Shown here: piece by piece, positions 40,715-48,081 of the stretch
Numbering within the stretch: the stretch's first letter is position 1
How the letters are laid out: every line of letters starts with the position of its first letter
NCBI GenBank assembly: GCA_028819575.1
Contig: JAPPLB010000049.1
Coordinates: 1 to 56,006, forward strand
Origin: Bryobacterales bacterium
Lineage (GTDB): Bacteria; Acidobacteriota; Terriglobia; Bryobacterales; UBA6623
Length of the DNA: 56,006 bases
Reading direction: 5' to 3'
Made by a program: the position numbers and the translations under genes
The notes under the pieces: generated by a model
Seen by the model: only the letters and a program-made list of their open reading frames with translations
Told to the model about the DNA's origin: nothing
The model's database searches: none

Positions 40715-42868
40715 CTAACGATGCGGGTGCGGCTGACGATCCACCGCCGCATATTGCACCAGTCGCTGCTTCGTCGTTCCCTTTTCAAGTCGAACGCGAG
40801 TAGCGCCGAACGCGGGCACGCCCGTCTCTTGCTCCGGGACGGGATCGACGATCGATAGCGGGTTTGCGCCCTGGCCCGAGGCATAGCGTCCGAAGGTTCC
40901 GTGACCCTGTCCGATCGGCATGCTCACGACACCGGGAATCGCGGCGGGGTTGACGTAGACGGGCGCTTCAAGCTCGCCGCTCGGAGAAATGACTCTGAGC
41001 GTGTCGCCGTTTCTGACGTCGAGTTGCTCCGCTGTTGCCGGATCAACCTCGACGGGCAGGTTCCAAACGGCGCTCGAAGCTGGATCCGGCAACTGTTGCA
41101 GCCAAGGGAGATGCGACTCCCCACCAAAGCCGAACTGCAGTGTTGGATAGGGCTGAAAGGCGAAGGGATAGGCCGGGTCGGAGACGGGCGGGTCCCAATC
41201 ACCGAGAGGCTCTGTTCGTGTGCGGTGGGCATCGGCAGGCCGCTCCCGCTCCCACCATCCTCCCTGCCGCCGTGCCTGGTCGATGAAGTCGGCGGGAGTG
41301 GATTCCTCGTCAGTGCCCTGCCCGTGGAGCGATGCATAGGCGCTGTCGAGGGTGACCGGCTCGATGGCTGCGTCGAGTCGCCGGGCAAGGTCGACTAGAA
41401 CGTCAGGGGTTGCGCGTGTCTCGTGGAGAGGCTTCACGAACGCCGGCGCCCCAGTGAGGGCCGGCGTTGGTGACATGAGCGGGATGACACCCGCGGAGGC
41501 TTCAAGCTCGTGGTGGTCCGGCAGAATCCAGTCCGCATGCGCGGCGCTGTCGTCAAGGAAGCCGGCGAAGCTGATCACCAACTCAACCTTGGCGAGAGAG
41601 CCGGCGAGCCATGGCGCGGCGTAGAGCGGGTTGACGCCGTCAATCATCACGACTTCAGCCTTGCCGATCTGTTCCTCCAAGGGGCGGTACGCAGGCCTTT
41701 CAGCCGTCAGGCCGCCGGGCAGGGAGGCGGGCGGCATGACGCCACCCTTGGCGCCGATGTTTCCGAGCAAGAGATTGAGCTCATTCGCGGCGGTCACGGC
41801 CCTCGATGAGCCGGGACGCACAATGCTCGCCCCGGCCAGAACCAGAGGGGACATGGAGGATGCCAACTCACGAGCTACGTCTCGAATGCGCTTTTCTTCA
41901 AGGCCCGAGGCCTTGCACGCCGCCGAGAAATCGGTAGCCACGAATGCCTGCCGCAACGACTCGCCGGCTTGATCGCTTTCGCGCAGTTTATCGCTGACGA
42001 TCACGTGGCCGATCGCCATGGCGAGGGCGTGTTCACCGCCAGGAGCGACAGGCAACCAGCGGTCGGCGCTCCAGGCCGTTTGTGAAAAGCGGGACTCGGC
42101 ATGAACAAGCTTGCCTCGAATGCCCGGACGACCGCGGCGCATATGTCCGAATCGCCGGCTGTAGAAGACGGGCGAAGCCCAGCCACCCAGAAAGTCGGCC
42201 CCGATGCTCAGGACATAGGTCGCATCCTGGATCTCGTAAACCGGCAGCCCATCCCAGCCGAACGCGAGTTGACTCGCGCGCCGCTCGACCGTGAAGTCAT
42301 TCACGCCGATTGTGGTGGCAGGGGGCGCCCCGATCGAATCCAGGAAACGGGCGGCGGTGGCGCTTCCTGTTCCCATCCCGGCCGACGTCAGGTAGACGAT
42401 CCGCCTGCGATCGACGCCCGCGAGTACAGCCGCCACTTCCGACAAAGCGGTTTCCCAGTCGACGAGTTCGAAGTCTCCGGATCCGCGAGCTCCGGCTCGC
42501 CGGCGCGGCCCCGTCAGCCGATCGGGATGGTAGAGGCCCTGGACGGCAGCCTGGCCGCGGGCGCACAGTCGCCCTCCTGAGACCGGATCGAGCGGGTTGC
42601 CCTCGATCTTCTTGATGGCCGCGATTGGCTGGCGGACGGTCTCGCCTTCGACTTCAATCTTGCGCTCGGCCTGCATCACGCGGACGATCGTTCCGCAACC
42701 GGCGGCGCAACTGCTGCAGACGCTTGGATGCCATTCCTCCGCACCGGGGACAATCTCCGTTGCCGGTACCAGCAAAGGGATCAGCTCCTGCGCCTGCTTC
42801 CCGCACGCCCCGGTGAGCGCTCCACCCGATGCGGTTCCGACCAGTTTGAAGAAATTACGGCGATCCAT
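40715..42868 (-). CDS. actB: Alternative complex III molybdopterin-oxidoreductase-like subunit (ActB1)
   Basis: A 717-residue protein with TAT leader DRRNFFKLVGTASGGALTG (2-20). It has the MoPterin oxidoreductase fold (GSGDFELVDWETALSEVAAV; FSQTAWSADRWLPVAPGGEHALAMAIGH; NLPVEVDPATAEQLDVRNGD). FeS ligands CSSCAAGC (about 52-59) and a fourth Cys in GRLCARGQ are kept. In known complexes this subunit has lost the cofactor; here too it appears shortened. It is the N-terminal half of the usual fused ActB, the C-terminal half being the next gene. The TAT leader carries the pair to the periplasmic side. Confidence 0.92.
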   Translation of the reverse strand: MDRRNFFKLVGTASGGALTGACGKQAQELIPLLVPATEIVPGAEEWHPSVCSSCAAGCGTIVRVMQAERKIEVEGETVRQPIAAIKKIEGNPLDPVSGGRLCARGQAAVQGLYHPDRLTGPRRRAGARGSGDFELVDWETALSEVAAVLAGVDRRRIVYLTSAGMGTGSATAARFLDSIGAPPATTIGVNDFTVERRASQLAFGWDGLPVYEIQDATYVLSIGADFLGGWASPVFYSRRFGHMRRGRPGIRGKLVHAESRFSQTAWSADRWLPVAPGGEHALAMAIGHVIVSDKLRESDQAGESLRQAFVATDFSAACKASGLEEKRIRDVARELASSMSPLVLAGASIVRPGSSRAVTAANELNLLLGNIGAKGGVMPPASLPGGLTAERPAYRPLEEQIGKAEVVMIDGVNPLYAAPWLAGSLAKVELVISFAGFLDDSAAHADWILPDHHELEASAGVIPLMSPTPALTGAPAFVKPLHETRATPDVLVDLARRLDAAIEPVTLDSAYASLHGQGTDEESTPADFIDQARRQGGWWERERPADAHRTRTEPLGDWDPPVSDPAYPFAFQPYPTLQFGFGGESHLPWLQQLPDPASSAVWNLPVEVDPATAEQLDVRNGDTLRVISPSGELEAPVYVNPAAIPGVVSMPIGQGHGTFGRYASGQGANPLSIVDPVPEQETGVPAFGATRVRLEKGTTKQRLVQYAAVDRQPHPHR

Positions 42869-42886
42869 GGTTTGAGATCCGGTCTT

Positions 42887-43387
42887 CTAGAAATGACACA
42901 CGGCGCAATCGTCGCTCGCCTGCGTCTGGCGGTGGCAACTGACACACGTTCCCATGGTGTGCTCGACCGCCTTTTGGGCGACTGTCATCGCAGCCACATT
43001 TCCGTGGCAGGCGGAGCACTCGATCTTGGCGCGGATGTGCGGGGCGTGCCGGAACTTGACGTTTGCAGCGCGTTCGAAGCGGTACACCCGCTGCCAGGGC
43101 ACCTCACGTTTCCGATTCCAGAACTCGATCAGCAGTTTTACTCCGGGTCCTTCGTTGGCGAGCCGCTCGTGGCACAGCATGCACTTGTTGATCGACGGGA
43201 TCGTCGCCGCGGAACGTACGTCAGCTCCGCTGTGGCAGTCGATGCAGTCGACACCCGCGGCCACGTGTTTATCGTGCGGGAACTCGATTGGCTGCTGTTG
43301 GCCCCAGAGCAGCCCGCCAGCAACTACCGACAGCGAGACTGCGAGCAGGCGGCTCGATGAGAGCCTTGGTCGTGGTGCAGCGAGCAT
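42887..43387 (-). CDS. actA: Alternative complex III pentahaem cytochrome ActA
   Basis: A 166-residue exported multihaem cytochrome. Signal segment 11-30 (SSRLLAVSLSVVAGGLLWGQ). Five CxxCH motifs: CIDCH (48), CMLCH (69), CSACH (124), CVSCH (148) and CAVCH (161, the C-terminal end). PHDKHVAAGVDC and KFRHAPHIRA supply distal His ligands. It is the first gene of the operon, as in Chloroflexus/Rhodothermus actA, and takes electrons from the iron-sulfur subunit to ActE. The ATG at 43,387 is preceded by an overlapping TTG. Confidence 0.92.
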   Translation of the reverse strand: MLAAPRPRLSSSRLLAVSLSVVAGGLLWGQQQPIEFPHDKHVAAGVDCIDCHSGADVRSAATIPSINKCMLCHERLANEGPGVKLLIEFWNRKREVPWQRVYRFERAANVKFRHAPHIRAKIECSACHGNVAAMTVAQKAVEHTMGTCVSCHRQTQASDDCAVCHF

Positions 43388-43711
43388 CAAGTGTTTCGGC
43401 GAGGTGTTCGTTGCAGCGTTTCAGGCGTGCCTGCGGAGACCGGGCTCCTTGAGACAGGTTGCTTCCGTGCGAGTTTCGGCGGCCTCCCGGACTGATTCCG
43501 GCCCGCCGCTGCTCAGGCTCGTACTATCTTACGCAGCCCTGCCCCTTGCATGACCGTCGGGAACGAACCCGGCGCGCGTCGAGAGAACCGTGCCGGCCGA
43601 AACTAGAGAGTGTACAACGTAGGCTGTCCGATTCGCATCGGCCGCTCTGTTCCTCGGAGGCAGAGTTCGTTTTGCCCGGATGTGACTTCGGTAAGATGAG
43701 GTGCGCCTCCC
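43388..43711. other. Divergent intergenic region (act operon / unknown gene)
   Basis: A 324-bp gap between diverging genes, where promoters of both should lie. I see no dispersed repeat, no clear -35/-10 pair and no reading frame with support. Confidence 0.3.
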
Positions 43712-44866
43712 GTGAGCCATTCCTTTCAACAGTTCGAGATGCTTCTTGCCGAGCACGAGCCCGCGGCAGTGTTCGACTTCCTGCTGGAGCGCTATCGCGC
43801 CGAAGAGAACTTTCCACTCGTCTTCGAGACGCACTTGATGAAGAAGCGACACGAACTCGGACTGCCGCTGATTCCAACCGAACCTCTCAACGGCCTGGAC
43901 GTCGAGACGCAGCGAGCCTACGACGAAGGGTCGATAGCGGCGGCGCGCGAGGTGGGCGGCTTGTTCCTTGCGAAGGGAGATATCGGCCGCGCCTGGCCTT
44001 ACTACCGGGCCGTTGGAGACATCGAAACGATCCGCAAGGTGATCGACGAAGTCCCGCCCTCGGACGATCTGGATGACGTAATCCAGGTAGCGTTTCACGA
44101 GCGGGTTCACCCCAGGAAGGGTTTCGAGCTGATCTTGTCAAACCACGGCACCTGCCGCGCCATTACGTGCTTCGGCCAGTACCCGAGTGTCGAAGGCCGC
44201 GAGGAGAGCGCAAGGCTGCTGATCGAGACGCTTCACACGGAGATCATCGACAACATGAAGCGGGTGATCGTACGCAATGAAGGCGAGGCTCCCGACACGG
44301 GATCTCTTCCCGAGCTGATGCAGGGACGGGATTGGCTCTTCGAGGGCAACAGCTATTACGTCGATACATCGCATGTGGGCTCGTGCATTCAGTTCGGACC
44401 GGATTTGCATGATCAAAAGAGCCTGAGCCTGCTGATCGAACTCACGGAGTACGGCAAGCGGCTTTCAGAACTGTTTCAATATCCGGGCGAGCCTCCGTTC
44501 GAGGACATCTACCAGGATTACAGCGTGTATCTTCGTTGCCTGGCAGGCGAGGACGTGGACGAGGGAATCCGCTACTTTCGCGAGAAGATAGCGAGTTACA
44601 ACCCCGACGACATCGGGAGCGCACCGGGTCAGGTGCTCGTCAAGCTTCTGGTGCGGCTCGGGCGGTTCGACGAAGCCATTCGGGCTTTCGATGATTTCCT
44701 CACGGACGCCGACCCTGCTTATCTGAGTTGTCCGAATCGAGTCCAGCTTTGCCAAATGGGCAAGCGGTTCGATGAGCTTCAGAAGACGGCCAAGGCGACA
44801 GGCGACCTGCTCACCTTCGCGGCTGCGACATTGCAATCGAGAAGCGCGAATCGACCGGCCTCCTGA
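43712..44866 (+). CDS. Unknown helical-repeat protein
   Basis: A 384-residue soluble protein starting at GTG. It has no signal peptide. Helical segments of TPR-like character occur (FLAKGDIGRAWPYYRAVGDI; LVKLLVRLGRFDEAIRAFDD; LCQMGKRFDELQKTAKATGD). The central part contains FHERVHPRKGFELILSNHGT, GRDWLFEGNSYYVDTSHVGS and FEDIYQDYSVYLRCLAGEDV, with several conserved-looking His and Asp residues. I do not recognise the family. It stands alone between the act operon (divergent) and the exported-protein block (convergent). Confidence 0.7.
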   Translation: MSHSFQQFEMLLAEHEPAAVFDFLLERYRAEENFPLVFETHLMKKRHELGLPLIPTEPLNGLDVETQRAYDEGSIAAAREVGGLFLAKGDIGRAWPYYRAVGDIETIRKVIDEVPPSDDLDDVIQVAFHERVHPRKGFELILSNHGTCRAITCFGQYPSVEGREESARLLIETLHTEIIDNMKRVIVRNEGEAPDTGSLPELMQGRDWLFEGNSYYVDTSHVGSCIQFGPDLHDQKSLSLLIELTEYGKRLSELFQYPGEPPFEDIYQDYSVYLRCLAGEDVDEGIRYFREKIASYNPDDIGSAPGQVLVKLLVRLGRFDEAIRAFDDFLTDADPAYLSCPNRVQLCQMGKRFDELQKTAKATGDLLTFAAATLQSRSANRPAS

Positions 44867-44889
44867 AGCGCCCCGCAAGGCCCGGCGAT

Positions 44890-46359
44890 TCAGCGAAAGC
44901 GGAACGAAAACAGGTCGGCGTCTTTCAGCTCGAAGAGCAGACGAACGTCTTTGCCGGCGAGGGAACCCACATCGGCTCCTTGCTTCCATGCGACAGGCCG
45001 CTCGATGGAGTCACCGTAGATCTCGATCGAGTCAGCGAGGGAAAATCCGTCGAAGGGCCTTCCCTTGCCGTCTTGCATCTCGACCCGGATGCTACCGGCG
45101 GCGGAAGTCGAGAAATTGATCACCAACTCCTTGCCATCGAAGAGGAGGGGTTTCGTGAGCAACGCACCGCCTGACAGCGGGGCCTCGACAGAAACGAACC
45201 CGTCGATGCGGAGCGTATAGCGCCGCAGGCTGATTCCGGGACCCTCCCAGCCATCGCCTTCCGTGGCGTAGATCGAGAGCTCGTTCGGTGCGCCTTCGAG
45301 GGCCGGCTTCGTTTCGATCAAGCCCCAGTTCTGATAGTTGGCGCCATAGCTCCAACGGCCTTCTTCGATCGGGCCGGGACGGATGAAGGCTTCACCCCAC
45401 ACCTTGAATGTTTCCCGGTCGCGGCTCGCCATGAACCCGCCGTCGGTGTAATCGGCGCCATAGCGTTTGCTGACCCGCGCGAGCCTTTCGTTGAACGGCG
45501 TCAGCAGGCCGCGGCCCGCGATGTAACGGGTCGGGAAACCGAGCAGCACGTGCGGCGCGCGATGGTAAGGGGTGACCTGGTTGGTATAGAGTTCAGTGAG
45601 TCGGCCGGGTGAGTACTTGAGAAAGGCGGGCTCGGTCCAGTCGAGAAAGTCGGAGGAGGTCGAGGTCATGATGTCGCGACCCTCGCGAAACTCACGATGG
45701 TACTCGCGGTATTCGCGCCGCTCGGCGTCCCAGAAGGCAAGGTTCTGCGAGTCGAAGTAGCCATCGGTCACAACGGGCTCCTCCCGCATCTTCGACCAGC
45801 GAATGCCATCCGATGACTGAAAGGCGTACAAGCCTCCCTCGCTCTTGATCCCGCCAAGCGCCTTGTAACGGGCTTCCGGGGCAGCGTCCGGATTGGCGTC
45901 CTTGAACGGCGCGAAGTTGTGAGAACCCTCGCGGTTCCAGATGATGTTGTTCTTTTTCGAGCCCTGGAACTCGAAGAGTCCGAGGTTCGGCTTGTTCCAG
46001 TGAATGCCGTCAGTGCTTTCCGCGTAGCAGTACACCTGGCCATGGACAAACTTGAGCTTGTCACCGCTCAAGTCCATTTGGCGGCCGCGGTAGTACATGC
46101 GGTAGACCGAGCCGTCACGGAAAACCGTGACGTAGTTGGAGTTGTTGCCCTCCCAGGGAGCATCGAGGACGATCGCAATCTCACGAGGCGTCGGCCGGTG
46201 AAGACGCAGCCGCGCGCCGCTGGTCAGGTTTTCGATGACATGGCCGTCGACGAACAATTCGAGCCGCGAACCGATCCGGATCGGGTCCGCTTGTGCGGAG
46301 GGGAGGGCTAAGACGGCGGAGAGAACCGCCGGCAGCAGGAAACGGATGAGGAGCGTCAT
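44890..46359 (-). CDS. Exported GH32/GH43-like propeller protein (paralogue of the 11.3-kb gene)
   Basis: A 489-residue protein with signal peptide 1-24 (LLPAVLSAVLALPSAQA). Propeller motifs include STDGIHWNKPN, SSDGIRWSKM, TSSDFLDWTEP and ASRDRETFKVWGE. It ends with a beta-sandwich (LAGKDVRLLFELKDADLFSF). It shares architecture and motif order with the lipoprotein at 11.3 kb (STDGIHWNKP versus SSDGLHWRKP; EGSKKNN versus EGSKQNN-type; RYKAL versus RYKGL) but has no lipobox. A carbohydrate-active role is likely; active-site acids are not clear. Its start lies 12 bp after the end of the transpeptidase gene, so it is probably the last gene of that operon. Confidence 0.8.
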   Translation of the reverse strand: MTLLIRFLLPAVLSAVLALPSAQADPIRIGSRLELFVDGHVIENLTSGARLRLHRPTPREIAIVLDAPWEGNNSNYVTVFRDGSVYRMYYRGRQMDLSGDKLKFVHGQVYCYAESTDGIHWNKPNLGLFEFQGSKKNNIIWNREGSHNFAPFKDANPDAAPEARYKALGGIKSEGGLYAFQSSDGIRWSKMREEPVVTDGYFDSQNLAFWDAERREYREYHREFREGRDIMTSTSSDFLDWTEPAFLKYSPGRLTELYTNQVTPYHRAPHVLLGFPTRYIAGRGLLTPFNERLARVSKRYGADYTDGGFMASRDRETFKVWGEAFIRPGPIEEGRWSYGANYQNWGLIETKPALEGAPNELSIYATEGDGWEGPGISLRRYTLRIDGFVSVEAPLSGGALLTKPLLFDGKELVINFSTSAAGSIRVEMQDGKGRPFDGFSLADSIEIYGDSIERPVAWKQGADVGSLAGKDVRLLFELKDADLFSFRFR

Positions 46360-46371
46360 GGCAGTAACCCT

Positions 46372-48012
46372 TTAGCGGAATGCCGCGGCCGCTTTTCCCG
46401 TACGCGGATCGAAAGAGGCGGCGCTCAGCAAAGCGACTCCGCCGCGGGAGACTCGATACCCGATCTCTTTGAAAAAACCGACGTCTTCGGCTTTCCACGG
46501 GTTATCGAGAGTAAGGTTCATGTTGCCGAGGGTGTGCATCCGGGGGCCGTTGACGGATTCAACCATGGAACGATCTTCCCCGACGAAGTGCAACAGGGCC
46601 GAGTAGAGCATGTTGGGAATGCGGCGTCCGCCCCGCCCGCCGATGGCGAGGATGGGACGGCCATCGCGCAGAACGACGGTGGGAGTCATATTGTTCAGGG
46701 GGCGCTTGCGCGGGGCGATCGAATTCGCGCGGCCGGGGCGGGGGTCGAAGCGCGAAACGCCGTGTCCGAGAGTGAGTCCAAGACCCTCCACGGTAACGTG
46801 CGCGCCGAAACCGCCGCCGTGGGAGAGCGTGACAGCCACGACGTTGCCTTCCCGGTCGGACGAGCTGATGTGAATGGTGCCCCTCTGCTCGTAGGAGTCG
46901 AAGTCCTGCTCGATGGGGCGACCGGCTTTCACGGAGCTTTCGACTTTGTCCGCGAGCTCTCGGACGTAATCGTCAGAGAGCAGGCGCGCAACGGGGACAT
47001 CGACGTGTTCCGGGTCACCGAAATACCGAAAGCGGTCGGCCCAGACGAGCCGCAGAGCCTCGAGCGCGGCGTGGTTCTTTTTGTACCTTGCCGTCCACTC
47101 TTCCCACTTCAGAGCCTTCACGATGGCCAGCGCCTGCAAGGTCGAAAGGCCGCCGGCGCTGACGGGAGCGGTGTGCATCGAGTAGCCGCGCCACGAGAGT
47201 TGGTTGGTTTCGACCTGCCTGGCTTCGTAGGCCGCAAAATCATCAGCCGTAGCGATGCCGCCATGCTTTTGAAATGCAGCAGCGATCCGGCGGCCGATGT
47301 CGCCTCGGTAGAAGGAATCGGCCGTGCCGCGGCCGGCCAGCGTTTCGAGCATGGAGGCGAGGTCCGGGTTGCGATACCTCTGCCCTGCGCGGATCGGCTC
47401 ATCGCCGTGGAAGTAGAGCTTCTTCGAGGCCGGGTCGCGGCGGAAGTGGTCGGCAGAGCCTTGAAACGATCCGGCAACACGTTCATTCACGACGAACCCG
47501 TCGCGGGCGTAACGGATCGCCGATGCGGCCACGTCGCCCAGCTTCTTCTCGCCGTAGCCGTCGAGAGCCGCCTGGAGTCCGGCCATAACGCCCGGGATGC
47601 CGGCGGCAAGCCAGCCGTAGTAGTTGACCTTGCCGGGAACCTGCCCTGTGCCGTCGTGCTTGAACATGTCAGGCCGCGCGGCCTGAGGCGCCATGGAGTT
47701 GGCGTCGATGCAAGCGACCTTGCCGTCGGCCCGTCCGATCGTGATGTGCGTGCCGTATCCGGCAATGCCGCACGAGGCGGGCTCGACGACGGCCGCGGTC
47801 AGGGCCGCGGCGACGGCCGCGTCCACGGCATTGCCGCCTTGCGCGAAGATGTCATGCCCGGCGCGGGCGGCCGTCGGCGCGTGCCCGACGGCGATGGCGC
47901 CGAGCTCGCTGATGATGACATCGCCGGATTCGCCTTGCGCTGCCAACGCCTGAACCGCCGCGGCGCTTCCAGACAGCTTCAATAGGGTTCTGCGTCTCAT
48001 GCGCCGAGTCAT
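46372..48012 (-). CDS. Gamma-glutamyltranspeptidase-family Ntn hydrolase
   Basis: A 546-residue protein. Leader TRRMRRRTLLKLSGSAAAVQ (2-21) is TAT-like. GGT features: GHDIFAQGGNAVDAAVAAAL, EPASCGIAGYG, and the nucleophile Thr379 in GTIHISSSD (TTHxSxxD in classical enzymes), at which the proenzyme would cut itself into two subunits. RPLNNMTPTVVLRDGRPILA and GGRGGRRIPNML follow as in the small subunit. It cleaves gamma-glutamyl bonds such as glutathione or acts as a cephalosporin-acylase-like enzyme. AGGAG before the ATG at 48,012 sets the start. It lies between the propeller gene and the PD40 protein in the exported-protein block. Confidence 0.92.
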   Translation of the reverse strand: MTRRMRRRTLLKLSGSAAAVQALAAQGESGDVIISELGAIAVGHAPTAARAGHDIFAQGGNAVDAAVAAALTAAVVEPASCGIAGYGTHITIGRADGKVACIDANSMAPQAARPDMFKHDGTGQVPGKVNYYGWLAAGIPGVMAGLQAALDGYGEKKLGDVAASAIRYARDGFVVNERVAGSFQGSADHFRRDPASKKLYFHGDEPIRAGQRYRNPDLASMLETLAGRGTADSFYRGDIGRRIAAAFQKHGGIATADDFAAYEARQVETNQLSWRGYSMHTAPVSAGGLSTLQALAIVKALKWEEWTARYKKNHAALEALRLVWADRFRYFGDPEHVDVPVARLLSDDYVRELADKVESSVKAGRPIEQDFDSYEQRGTIHISSSDREGNVVAVTLSHGGGFGAHVTVEGLGLTLGHGVSRFDPRPGRANSIAPRKRPLNNMTPTVVLRDGRPILAIGGRGGRRIPNMLYSALLHFVGEDRSMVESVNGPRMHTLGNMNLTLDNPWKAEDVGFFKEIGYRVSRGGVALLSAASFDPRTGKAAAAFR

Positions 48013-48081
48013 CGGTTGCTCCTTCGTCACTCCGATCGACCGCGCCTTCCCACCGGCGCGGAGCATCCCGTCAACTCTACT

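Noticed and set aside
46534-47985. A 483-residue open frame antisense to the gamma-glutamyltranspeptidase
   Set aside because: No motif; the minus-strand gene has a complete catalytic region, leader and ribosome-binding site.
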